Of a stretch of DNA of 64,000 nucleotides, positions 21,384-32,180 are shown piece by piece; position 1 is the stretch's first letter, and the number at the start of each line of letters is the position of its first letter. Under the pieces are notes generated by a model that was given only the letters and a program-made list of their open reading frames with translations, had not been told where the DNA came from and did no database searches. Made by a program: the position numbers and the translations under genes. Source of the stretch: Voacanga thouarsii (taxonomy: Eukaryota; Streptophyta; Magnoliopsida; Gentianales; Apocynaceae). Location of the stretch: assembly GCA_026120185.1 (NCBI GenBank), contig JANUWF010001824.1, forward strand, positions 620,001 through 684,000, in the 5' to 3' direction.

Positions 21384-23695
21384 CACATAAAGTTTATATA
21401 AAAACCCATAACCTAACACATTTATAAAGATAAGCATATCAAATTAAGAATCCAATCATTAGATTTATTTGAAATTGCTAAAAAAAATTATGAAGACCAA
21501 ATTTGAAGGTAATCGAAAATATTTTTCTACATAATCTAGAATAATCTCTATATAAAAGCTCACAACCTAACGCATTTACAAAGATAAGCACATCAAATTA
21601 ATGATCCAACCGTTAGATTAGTTAAAATACGCATTTACAAAGATAAGCGCATTCAATTAATGATCCAACCATTAGATTAGTTAAAATTGCTAAAAAAAAG
21701 TATAATGAATAAATTTGAAGGTAATCAGATACATTTTGCCACATAATGTTGAATAATCTCTATATAACAGCGAATAATCTAACACATTTTTAAATATAAT
21801 CATATCAAATTAATAATCGAACCATTAGGTTTGTTAAATTTACCAAAAAAAAAAAAAAGTGTTATGAACAAATTTAAAGGTAATCGGATATATTTTTTTA
21901 CATAATCTAGCATAATGTTTAAGCCCATAACCTAACGCATTTATAAAGAAAACCATATCAAAATAACGATCTAACCATTATATTGGTTAAAATTGCTAAA
22001 AACAAAGTATTATGACCAATTTTGAAGGTAATCGGATATATTTTGCCGCATAATATAGAATAATCTCTATATAAAAGACAAAAACCTAACATATTGTTAA
22101 ATATAACCATATCAAATTAATGATTCAACCATTAGATTTTTTTAAAATTACAAAAAGAAAAAAAAATGTGCTATGAGCAAATTTGAAGGTAATCGGATAT
22201 ATTTTGCCACATAATACGGTATAATCTCTATATAAAAGCCCATAAACTAATGCATTTACGAATATAAATACATCAAATTAACGATCCAGCTGTTAGATTA
22301 GTTAAAATTATTTAAAAAAGCATTATAACTAAATTTGAAGGTAATCAGATATATCTTGACATATACTATAGTATAATCTCTATATAAAATCCCATAACCT
22401 AACATATTTACAAATATAGCGACATCAAATTAATGATCCGGCTGTTAGATTAGTTAAAATTATTATAAAAAGTATTATGACCGAATTTGAAGGTAATCAG
22501 ATATATTTTGCCACATAATCTTGAATAATCTCTATATAAAAGCCAAAAACCTAATACATTTTTAAATATAACCATATGAAATTAACGATTCAACCATTAG
22601 ATTTGTTAAAATCATAAAAAAAAAAAAAAAAAAAAGTGGGATGACAAAATTTGAAGGTAATCAGATATATTTTTTTCACATAATCTAGCACTATCTCTAT
22701 ATAATAGTCCATTTCTTAACACATTTCTAAATATAAGCATATCATATTAACGATCCAATCGTTAAATTTGTTAAAATTGCTAAAAAAAAAAAGTGTTATG
22801 ATCTAATTTGAAGGTAATTGGATATATTTTGCCACATAATATAGATCAATCTCTATGTAAAAGCCCATAAGTTAACGTATTTACAAAAATAAGGATATCA
22901 AATTAACAATCCAACCGTCAGATTAGTTAAAATTACTATAAAAAGTATTATGACCAAATTTGAAGGTAATCAAATATATTTTTCCACACAATCTTGAATA
23001 ATCTCTAAACCTAGTACATTTTTAAATATACCCATATCAAATTCACGATCAAACCGTTAGATTTGTTAAAATCATAAAACAAAGTGTTATGACTAAATTT
23101 GAAGATAATCAGATATATTTCTTTACATAATCTAGCATAATCTCTATATAAAAGTCCATAACCTAAAACATTTATAAACATAAGCATATTATATTAATGA
23201 TTCAACTGTTAGATTTGTTAAAATTGCTAAAAAAAAAAGTGTTATGACCTAATTTGAAGGTAATCGGATATATTTTGCCATATAATCTCTACATAAAAGC
23301 CCATAACTTAACACATTCATAAAGATAAGTATCTCAAAATAATGATCCAACTGTTAGATTAGTTAAAATTGAAAAAAAAAAAAAGTATTATGACCAAATT
23401 TGAAGCTAATCGAATATATTTTTCTACATAATCTAGAATAATCTCTATATAAAAGCCCAAAACCTAACACATTTTTACATATAACCATATCAAATTATTG
23501 ATCCAACCATTAAATTTGTTAAAATTGCAAAAAAAAAAAAAAAAAAGTGCTATGATCAAATTTGAAGGTAATCGAATATATTTTGCCACATAATGTATTA
23601 TAATTTCTATATCAAAGCCAATAACGTAATGCATTTATAAAGATAAAACACATCAAATACACGATCCAAGCGTTAGATTAGTTAAAATTGCAGAA
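21384..23695. repeat. ~155-bp AT-rich tandem repeat array, about 15 units
   Basis: Each unit carries, in order, ACATAATCTAGAATAATCTC, TATATAAAAGCCCATAACC, a CATATCAAATTAA block, GATCCAACCGTTAGATT, TTAAAATTGC plus an A-run, and AAATTTGAAGGTAATCGGA. Unit starts lie near 21384, 21530, 21740, 21899, 22046, 22208, 22360, 22514, 22677, 22833, 22985, 23125, 23280, 23425 and 23589. The unit at 21530 contains an extra internal partial copy of about 52 bp. Three sub-types can be told apart by the middle block and by TTAGATTAGTT versus TTAGATTTGTT. No ORF is present. Copies differ at many positions, so the array is old. Confidence 0.9.
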
Positions 23696-24000
23696 ATGGA
23701 GTATCCCTCCTCATACCTTGGTCGTTAGACTATAATCACAAAAACAAAGGATACTAAAATTTATGTACTTCCACTTTCTATTTTTATTTCTCTTTGTTTG
23801 ATTGCAGAAAGTTGATTTTGTTCTAGCTAAATAGAGAATTAGGCAAAGAGTGTACATAAGTAGTTGGTCCAAAAAACTATATATAAATTAATAAAATAGT
23901 AATATAAAGATTTGAACACATGACCATTTGAATATAAACAATTATCTCAACCATGATATCTAAGGAAAGCTTCCATTTTATGTTGATATTCTTTAATATT
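23696..24000. other. AT-rich spacer; nothing recognised
   Basis: No ORF, repeat unit or transposon motif was seen. Confidence 0.5.
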
Positions 24001-24312
24001 TGATAAAATAAGAAAAAATATGCTTTTTTCACAGTTTAGTGAAACTGTGGATAATAAATTTTTTTTATTAACAATTTCAAATCTCTGTGGCAAAAAGTTA
24101 TTTTTATCCATACGATTTTTAAATCTATGGTAAAAAAGAACTTTTACCTATAGAAACATAGTCGTGGCAAAATAAAGTGTTACGAAAATGGTTCATATGC
24201 CACAAAATTCAAAACGGTTGCAAAAACTAAGTTTTCACCACAAATTTTTCTATGTTGCAAATAAAAGTGTTGCCAAAAGCGTTTTTTTTTTTTTTTTTTT
24301 GCAATGCCTTGA
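24001..24312. mobile_element. possible DNA-transposon (CACTA-like) subterminal fragment
   Basis: A short inverted repeat, CACAGTTTAGTGAAACTGTG (24030-24049), is followed by many degenerate, mixed-orientation copies of a TGGCAAAA/TTGCCA motif (24090-24280), as in the subterminal regions of plant CACTA elements. It ends in a run of about 22 T. No terminal CACTA or target duplication was found, so this is tentative. Confidence 0.3.
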
Positions 24313-24475
24313 AAACATGACAATGATTGATTAGCAATTGTCACAATTAATTATCATCTTCTCATCATGAAAGAATAAAATAGATTTCACTTCTTTCCCA
24401 AGTCATGGATTCACTATCTTTCTAGTTAATTTAGTATATTTCTCAATCTCACTAAAACAACCAAAGAGATTATAA
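24313..24475 (-). repeat. detached piece of the 3' LTR of element D
   Basis: About 160 bp align closely with 40427-40580 of the other LTR: ACATGACAATGATTGATTAG, then TTTCCCAAGTCATGGATT and CTCACTAAAACAACCAAA. The continuation (AAGATGC...AACAATTCC) is found only at 36128, 11.6 kb away, beyond the Sirevirus-like element and solo LTR G. Confidence 0.85.
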
Positions 24476-24686
24476 GTAATGAGCAACATTAGCAATAACA
24501 ATAATCAGTAAGAAACTAGCAGTAATATCAATTAATGACCAAAATAAAGGCGTTCACGAAAATATAGTGCAGAGAGCATGAAATTTGGTAGAATAAAGTT
24601 GTGTTATCAGAATAAAAGTTGGCAAAAGAGGTCATCAGTCATATGTCGTCATGTGCCACACTCATAGAATGAGCTACTGAGTGCAG

Positions 24687-26212
24687 CTAGTTTGTCTTAC
24701 ATGTGAACTTTCTTGTCAACAGTGGGTGTAGTAGTTGTGTGTTCAACAGTGGGCACCTTTCTTTGTAATTCTCTTGCTCACTCTTCTTCTCTAGCTGAAC
24801 ATCAGTTTCTTCCTGTGTTGAAGGAATGATAGTTTCAAGCTCTGGCACGAATGGAGGAACTTCTTCAGTCGAATTGCCTGCAGCTTTATATCGCTTTCGT
24901 TCCATATTTGTCAGTTTATTTCCCAAAATTTTCAATTCATCTTTGACTTCTACACTCAAACTATCTAGCTTGGTGGATAGCAGATTTATAGCATCCAAAA
25001 TACTTTGAGTTATTCTACTTTCCTGAGTTTTCTGCTTCTCTCTACTTGATGTTTCCCCTTGAATTTCAGTCATAGCTTTTCTTTTTGTTTACCTTGATGT
25101 AGCATATTTTCTTTGGCCTTCACCAATTTTTCTTCCTCTTTTTCAGTGGCCTCTCTAAGTAATAGCCATTGATTATCCACTTGAATGGAGCCCATTTTCT
25201 CAAATGAATATCTATTGTAGATATTTACTTTGTAGTTCTTAGGGGCAACTGTACTCGAATCAACATTGAAGTACTTGAATAGCTTGGTGAGAAGGTTTCC
25301 AAAAAGTAGTCCATGGTTTGATGTGTTCCAAGATTAAGTCATCAATTTCACAATTAGAAACCCAAAGTTAATTTGTTTTCCTTTTGACAAAGCCATTATC
25401 AACACCAGTTGCAGAATACTTATAAATGTCTTGTGGCCCAAAACTAGTTATCACCATGGTTGAGACCATGTGATATAGCAGTCTCCCCATTCTATTTAAC
25501 CATTTGACATTTCAATCACTTGAATTTCTAAAGCTCTTGGTAGGAGTAAATTTCATCTCAAATCGACTCAGTAAAAAATTCAAAAATTTTCAGACAATTC
25601 ATTTCTAAAAATTATACTCCATCGGCTTTGACATAAAAGTTTCTATTTAACATACAGTGGTCAAACTCGAAGTTAACTTCTCCAACTCTAGACATATACC
25701 ACTACACAATAAACCTGTTCACTATTTTCTCATGTCGTCCATTTCATAGATTAGCATAGAATTCTCAAACTAGTGTAGTGTATATTTTTTTTCATTCACA
25801 AATAGTGAAGACCCCCAACCACTAATTCAAACAAACCCAAAATGCATGCATAATTTAAAAATGCCTTAGTATCAACCCGATATCTAGTAATGACAGTTCT
25901 ATTCCTCGATAGCCAGTTATTAAACACATATTCACATTTTAAGTCAAGAAATCAGAGTACCTAAGTGTCCGTGCGTTCTTCTTCTGGAGGTTATTTTGAT
26001 AATGTAGTTTGAGGAGTTGGTTCATCAATAGCAACTCCGTTTTCCTTCTTCTTCGCAGATATCGGTCTGGCAGCAACTGATTTCTTTTTCATTGTCTTGC
26101 ATTTCTTGATCTTCTTCATTATTGGCTTGGCCCCTTTGTTTTGTTTTGGAGTTTCACCCATGGCAAACATGATTAGAGGGTTTGATTTTTCTGATTTTTG
26201 GAGAGAGAACAA
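24687..26212 (-). pseudogene. env-like/PTTD ORF of the Sirevirus-like element
   Basis: It starts at ATG 26212 or 26167 after a pyrimidine-rich leader. The first 70 residues are very basic (PIMKKIKKCKTMKKKS, RPISAKKKENG). In the middle, stops and shifts break a fold with KGKQINFGFLIVK, HGLLFGNLLTKLFKYFNVD and GSIQVDNQW, which resembles plant transposon-domain proteins. The last ORF (25073-24687) has heptad-like SILDAINLLSTKLDSLSVEV, a probable coiled coil, then an acidic/polar tail. Position after pol matches the env-like ORF of Sireviruses. No signal peptide or clear membrane helix was seen, so an envelope role is not supported here. Confidence 0.55.
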
Positions 26213-26669
26213 AGGCCAGAGGAAAGAGAAAAGTTCTAAGACAAATGATAGCTTTTTTGATTTTTTTTAAATAAGAAGAAGACTCGAATGGATTTGAATT
26301 CTTTTTGGGGTTTACAAGGTGTTGAACAGTATAAGTACAATTTAGTACATTGAGAAAGGTGATTTTTGAAAATATATAAAGATATTCTAATAAGAAGAGA
26401 GAAAGTGTTGCAGGTGAAAAAAAAGCAGGGACATTTAGAATTTAAAAGATTTGAACATTTTAGACGCAGATTGTCCTGTCCAAAAGGTATGTCTCATGTG
26501 ATCAAAAGATATTGTGAGTTTTCACTTAAAATACAGTTCAAATACTGCATCCAATATCTTCATCCAAAATCAGAAGGCCTTCAGGAATTCTGCAAGAATA
26601 AACAACCAATCTCTGGCAAAATCATTAGTTACATAATCTGGTAATTTCCAAACCTCTCCTCAGATGATC

Positions 26670-27740
26670 AAATTGTTCTTCAGCCAGTGGTTTGTGAATA
26701 TGTCAATTTTTTTTACTTCGCTCATTTCAAACCTTTTGAGTAGTTCTTTGGTATACTTGGATTGATTTAGGAAGATATTATCTATGGTTTGCTTGATTTG
26801 TAAACCGAGGAAGAAATTATGTTCTCCCATTATACTCATCTCAAACTCTCACTATATTGTCTTGATAAATTTCTTACATAGTGAATCATTAGTAACTCCA
26901 AGGATAATATCATCAACATAGATTTGAACAGTAAGAAGGTCTTTAGAATTTTCAAATTTAAAGAACAAAGTGGTATCAACCAATTATCTTGAAAAACCTT
27001 TTGAGAGGGGAAATCCACTAAGTCTTACATACCAAGCAGGAGGAGCTTGTTTTAAACTATAAAAAGTTTTGAAAAGTTTAAAGACACGGTTTGAAAAATA
27101 TTCATGAGTAAAACCAAGATGTTGCTCTATATACTTCTTCAATAAAACCATTAAAAAAAAAAGGCACTTTTAATATCCATTTTGATAAAGCACAAAACCT
27201 TTGAAGGATGTGAAAGCAAATAACATTCTAATGAATTCTAATCCAGTAATGGGAATAAAAGTTTTATAATAATGAATGCCTCTTCTTGATTGAATCATTG
27301 GGCAACTAATCTGGCTTTATTTCTAATAAAAATACCATGCTCATTAAGTTTGTTCTTGAAAACCAACTTGGTACCAATTATGGGATGGTTAAGTGGTCTA
27401 GGGACAAGCTTCCAAACTTGATTCATTTCAAATTGGTTCAGTTCTTCTTGCATGGCCATAATCCAAAATTTTATCATGTAAGGCTGCATCAGTACAATTA
27501 GGTTTAGTGCTAGAAAGTAGAGCAAAAATTATCAACAAAATACCGTTTAGTTTTGACTTCGCAGCTAGAATCACTAATGTTTTGTTCTTTTTGGATGGAC
27601 AGTTTTATACTTCCAAACTTTTGGCAGATTCTGATCAGTGTGCATGACACTTCTTTGCTTGCTATCTTCAACTTGTTCCTCCACTTCTTCTTCTTTGGCA
27701 TGGTTGTCAAGTGATGGAGCTTCATGATGTTCAATGCCAT
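26670..27740 (-). pseudogene. copia reverse transcriptase remnant (Sirevirus-like)
   Basis: After an acidic linker (27700-27540), ELNQFEMNQVWKLVPRP and NKARLVAQ (27440-27295) mark the RT N-terminus. SRYTY-type integrase motifs are absent here. The catalytic QIYVDDIILG lies near 26930-26900, and MGEHNFFLGLQIKQ and SKYTKELLKRFEM follow. The homology stops near 26670 with no RNase H. Frameshifts at about 27290 and 27020 and several stops are visible. Confidence 0.88.
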
Positions 27741-27769
27741 TTTAGCTACCTACATTATCGTTATCTTTT

Positions 27770-28528
27770 TGTGCAAAAGATAAGGTCCAAGTGAATCTTG
27801 AAAGACCATCTACTAATACATAAGTATACCTCTTACTATCTAGACTAGTGGTCCTCATTAGTCCAAACAAACCCATATGTATTAGCTCAAGAGGTTTTGA
27901 TATTGAAATCATTTCTTTATGTTTGAAAAATATCTCGGTTTATGTTTCAAATTGGCAAGCATTACACTGTTGGTTTTAGTCCTCTAACAAATTCTTTTGA
28001 CGACAATATATTTAGCTAATAAAAATATGGCCTAACCTTCTATGCCAAAGGGTAGTCATGAACATCATTTATGGAAAAGCACTTTACATCATAAGCAATA
28101 GGATCATCAAGCTATAATACATAGACATTACCAATGCAGTTGGCAACAAAAGTAATTTCATCATAAGAATTATCAATGATAGTGCATGAATCTTTTTCAA
28201 AAATAACCTTGCAGCCATTATCACAGAAATAATTAATATTAAGCAAGTTGTACTTCAATTCAACAATTAATAATACTTGCTTGATAATGATGGAGGATCC
28301 CTTACCAACATTACCTATACCAAGTATTTTCCTTTTTTTCTTATCTCCAAATGTGACAAGTCCATCATTTGCAACTTGAAGGTCATCCATTAGTGCAATA
28401 TTTCCAATTATGTGTTTTGAGCATCCACTATCTAAGAACCATTTAGTGGAGCTCAATTTTTTGTAACTGGTGTACCTATTCATAAGATGGAAGAATGGCT
28501 TTTGGTTCCCACATTTTCTTGGGTCCAC
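27770..28528 (-). pseudogene. copia protease and broken integrase (Sirevirus-like)
   Basis: The aspartic protease motif WFLDSGCSKHI (about 28440-28410) is intact, followed by GIGNVGKGSS and LKYNLLNINYFCDNG. The integrase zinc-binding region (28050-27930) has a readable CxxC (CNACQFET) but many stops. Then come LELIHMGLFG and YTYVLVDGLSRFTWT. The usual catalytic Asp in this motif is Gly. The sequence then jumps straight into the post-integrase linker, so the other two catalytic residues are deleted. Confidence 0.85.
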
Positions 28529-28748
28529 GGGAGTTTGTAATGGTTCCTCTAATTTTCCAAACTATTTTTGCACCAGACTCCACTTTCTTCTTAACATGAT
28601 ACCTAGATGCTTTGTGTCCAAATTTTTCACAATTTGTGCGACAAATATGTGTCATATATGATGAAGCGGCTTTTACAAAATAAGATTTGTAATTTCCAGC
28701 TTAGATCTCATGCCTATAGCCAAGACCATTTTGGTTTTCAGTCATGTG

Positions 28749-30215
28749 TTATGCACCAAGCAATTTTTCCAAATTATTTTTGCCATTTGTAAACTTTTCA
28801 ATGCATATAGTGAGATCATCGACACTATTTTTCATATCAGCAAAATTGATAACCATAATTTTAAGAGAATGAATTTTATCATATAAGTATTTATTTTCTA
28901 GAGACACATGATGCAAGGAAGTAATGGTAACATCATTTTCAATATTTGCACACATATATAACTCAAGTGAGACTTTGTTCTCATTCAATAGCTTTGCATT
29001 CTCATCTAACAAACAATTAATTTTTATTTTCATTTCTTTATTTCTTCTAGACAGCTTTTTCAGTTCATGAAATATGTCAAATAGCAATTCATTAGGATCA
29101 TCATGCTTTTCACAATCAAAATCATGGAAATCGGTTATCAAATCTGAAGAAGTAGAATTTATCTTATCTTCCATAGCCATAAGGCAAATGTTTACTTTTT
29201 TATTTTCAGAATCACAGCATTCTTCTATCTCAGATTCAGCTTGATCCCTAGTTCCAATCAATCATTTTCTTTTCTTCTTATTGTGCTTGACTTCTCTTTC
29301 TTTTTCTTTTGGGCAATCAGAAGTAAAATGCTATGTACTCTTGCATTTATAGCATTGAGGTTTGAAGAATGAAGTTTGTCCTTTCTTTTCGACAAGCTTC
29401 TTCCCTTTGCTGAAGTTGCCTTTTCTGAACATCTTTTTGAATTTTCCAGCTACCATAGCCAATTCTTCATTGTCCAGATCAATACCATCATCATAATTAG
29501 TTTGAGCACTGATAGGCTCTTCTTCAACTACCTTTAAGGCAGTTGTTCCCCATTTGCCTTGGTCATCATTATTATATTCTTAAAACCTTTTAAGATTCAT
29601 TTCATAAGTCAACAAAGAGCCAATTAGCTTTTCATTAGGTAAGTTGTTCAGAATTTTTGATTCTTCTATAGCCAATTTTTTTTGCTGCCAATTTTTTGGC
29701 AGAGGATCAAGCAGTTTTTTGTTTTGCTCTCTGAGAGAGTAAATTTTTCCATAGGCCTTTAGATCATTATGATGTTTGTGAAATGAGTAAACATATTATA
29801 GTGATATTCTCACTTGGTTTCATATTCAACAATTCATAATCTCGGACTAACATTCCCAACTTTGATTCTTTTACTTGCTTAGTCCCCTTATAGGTGATCT
29901 CAAGTAGTCTCCACATTTTGTGAGCTGAATCACAACCACTAATCTGGTTGTATTCATTAGCATCAAGAGCACAACACAATAAAAGTTCAGAGTCATTTTC
30001 GCAATGTCCTCATTATTATATTCATCACTCTGTTTAGGTACTTCTCTACCATCAACAAATTTTGACGTCACAAATGAACCATTTTCAATCAAATTCCATA
30101 GCTCAAAATTGATTGAGCAAATAAATCTTCATTATGCTTTTTCAAAATGTATAATTTCTTCCATTGAACAAAGGAGGTCTATTTGTGAAAGATCCTTCAA
30201 TGTAATATAGAGGAG
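28749..30215 (-). pseudogene. copia gag and coiled-coil region (Sirevirus-like)
   Basis: It opens with FTNRPPLFNGRNYT (about 30195-30155), followed by frame-shifted LSYGI, ENGSFVTSKFVDGREVPK and then ALDANEYNQISGCDSAHK, VKESKLGMLVRDYELLNMKP. The zinc knuckle CYKCKST-HFTSDC (29353-29312) retains its cysteines and histidine but has a stop inside. A 170-codon open frame (29261-28749) follows, acidic then strongly heptad-like (FHELKKLSRRNKEMKIKINC), as usual between knuckle and protease in this lineage. Confidence 0.85.
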
Positions 30216-30276
30216 ATGTGTTTGCTATATGAATCTTTACTACAAGGCTATTAAGCCAAGGATAATGTAGACCAGT

Positions 30277-30290
30277 ACTTCAATACCAAT
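30277..30290 (-). other. primer-binding site of the Sirevirus-like element
   Basis: On the minus strand ATTGGTATTGAAGT directly follows the LTR end; it is a two-change version of the initiator-Met site ATTGGTATCAGAGC. Confidence 0.8.
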
Positions 30291-31841
30291 TGATAAACCT
30301 TAGAGGGAGGGGGAAGGGGGGCGAATAAGGTTTATGACAAATAATTCAAACTTTAATAATCTTCTAAAAATCTTAAAGCAAGAACCAACAAAGTGAGTGA
30401 GCCAAAAAAAGTATTATCCGAGCAACTTTGAATGTGTTGCTAAAGAACTTTCAAAACTCCTCTAAATGATAGAAAGAATATCTATATTAAAATGAGTAAA
30501 TTAAGCAACAATAATAGATTCACCAAAACTATATAAAGTCTTGATTTAATTGATGAATGCAAGGAGAAGTGCAATGCTTGTATTCACAAAGACAGATTGC
30601 TTCATAGCTGTAGGAGTGCAGATAGGAATTTTTTGAATCAGCACTAAATGATGAGAAGATGGTCTATTTTAAAGATGGGTAGTTGAGAAAACAATTACAG
30701 TCTTACTATAGAATAATAAAATCTTTAAAGCTGATCAATAATTGCAGAGTTAAAGATAGAACTCTTTGATATGATAACCAGAGAAATTGTAGTGACAATG
30801 TGCAGATAAAATGCAGAAGAAAAGATCCAAAGATTTATAATGGTTCGATCCTCAACTAATCTACATCCGCTACCTTAAGTATCCACTTTAGGATTTTAAT
30901 ACAATCATTAAAACCTTTTTCCCAGATGAATAGTGGTAGGCTACACCAATCTTACACAAGAGGATCACCAACCTTAGTTTTACATCAACCTCTTAAACAC
31001 ACCAATCAAGGCTCACCCTAATTGGGTTTTACTTCCTGAACCTTGATATACAACAAATCAAGGCTCACCTCAACTGGGTGTTACCTCCTCAACCTTGATA
31101 CAAGTTAGAATGAAAGAAAGTTAACAAAAATAGCTCATAGATTTGAGCAGATATGAACAGTCGAGCACTAACACCTTTTACCTTTTAAAGCAATTCTATT
31201 TCACTTTGAAGCACAATAAAAAGGGAGATTTTTGTATTCTAAAGTATAAGAGTGTTTATGAGAAAGATAGCACAAAAATATACTTCATAATCGAGTTTTG
31301 AAACCTTTTAAAGGAGTAAAAAGTAAGACAGTGCTAGTAATGGCTAGTTTTTCACTGTCAGGTTTTCCAGATTTTTGGACTCAAGGATCGAAAGAAGGTG
31401 CATCCAAAAGATGAGTTCAAAATGGTACTTTTTTAGGTAGAAATATTTAGACACTGTTACAGAGTTTTGGATGAAACTTTTGGATTCAGAGTCCATCCAA
31501 AACACTTAATCCAAACATCTGAAAGCTTACTCTTTGAAATCATTTTATTTGTGTTCTTTGAGGTATAAATAAACTGAATCATAAGGTAAATGGGACATAG
31601 GAATTTACACATAATACCTTGACAAACGATTCCTAATCTAAAGTTCTTTCATAAGGACTCCACAATTTACAAGCTCTTAAGTTGAAGATGTACTTGATCA
31701 ACCACTTATTTATATTCCATTTTCTTGAGAGCTGCTTAGCAGTGTTATTTGCATGTCTTGAAAGAACTAAGGTCAAACATGTCCTATTACATGAAGATTA
31801 CATAAGTTAGTCCTCATCAGTGTTTGTCATAAGTCAAAACA
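30291..31841 (-). repeat. 5' LTR of the Sirevirus-like element
   Basis: 1551 bp. On the minus strand it starts TGTTTTGACTTATGACAAAC and ends in a C-rich run (CGCCCCCCTTCCCCCTCCC) then GGTTTATCA, both characteristic of Sirevirus LTRs. A 45-bp block is duplicated in tandem at 31004-31048 and 31056-31100. Confidence 0.85.
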
Positions 31842-32104
31842 CAGGAGAATACCCTTAGTGTGAAACCCCAATTGAAACCAACCTTAGAGAAAGGGGGTTG
31901 GGATGAATATCATATTTTCTTGCATGCATAATTATATTTTTATATGGTTTTATGTGCTTTAGATATGTGATTTATAGCTTAGAAGATTTAATTGTGTTTA
32001 TTGAGTAAGAAGGGCAAAATGGTAATTTTTTCTTGAGGTGAAAATATGGAGATAGTTTGAGGATTAAATAGGAAAAATATTTGGGAGAGAAAATAAGAAC
32101 AAGA

Positions 32105-32180
32105 GTTGTTGTGGTGTAGTGGTTAGAGCTTTGGAATTAATTCTTGAGGTCGTGGGTTTAAATTCCATCATTAGAGTTTA
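32105..32180 (+). mobile_element. tRNA-derived SINE head
   Basis: TGGTGTAGTGGTTAGAGC (32112-32129) fits a pol III A box, and GTGGGTTTAAATTCC (32152-32166) fits a B box, 27 nt apart. The sequence lacks a full tRNA cloverleaf and a CCA-proximal acceptor match, so it is tRNA-like rather than a tRNA gene. The tail is an AT-rich stretch to about 32210; the 3' end and target duplication were not resolved. Confidence 0.45.

Larger units (their letters stand above)
24476..31841 (-). mobile_element. Sirevirus-like copia element with env-like/PTTD ORF, 3' LTR lost
   Basis: Minus-strand order: LTR 31841-30291, primer site, gag, coiled-coil region, protease, a remnant of integrase, RT, then a separate ORF with PTTD features. 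That gene order and the gag motifs (ALDANEYNQISGCDSAHK) fit the Sirevirus group. Large pieces are missing: most of the integrase core, RNase H, and the whole 3' LTR. It was inserted into the 3' LTR of element D. Many stops; not functional. Confidence 0.8.

Noticed and set aside
21384..23695. CRISPR-like array
   Set aside because: Units are contiguous and degenerate with no unique spacers; plant nuclear context.
24001..24312. Complete CACTA transposon
   Set aside because: No CACTA terminus, transposase or 3-bp duplication; only a subterminal-like fragment can be supported.
32105..32180. Functional tRNA gene
   Set aside because: A and B boxes are present, but acceptor and anticodon stems do not pair convincingly; better explained as a SINE head.
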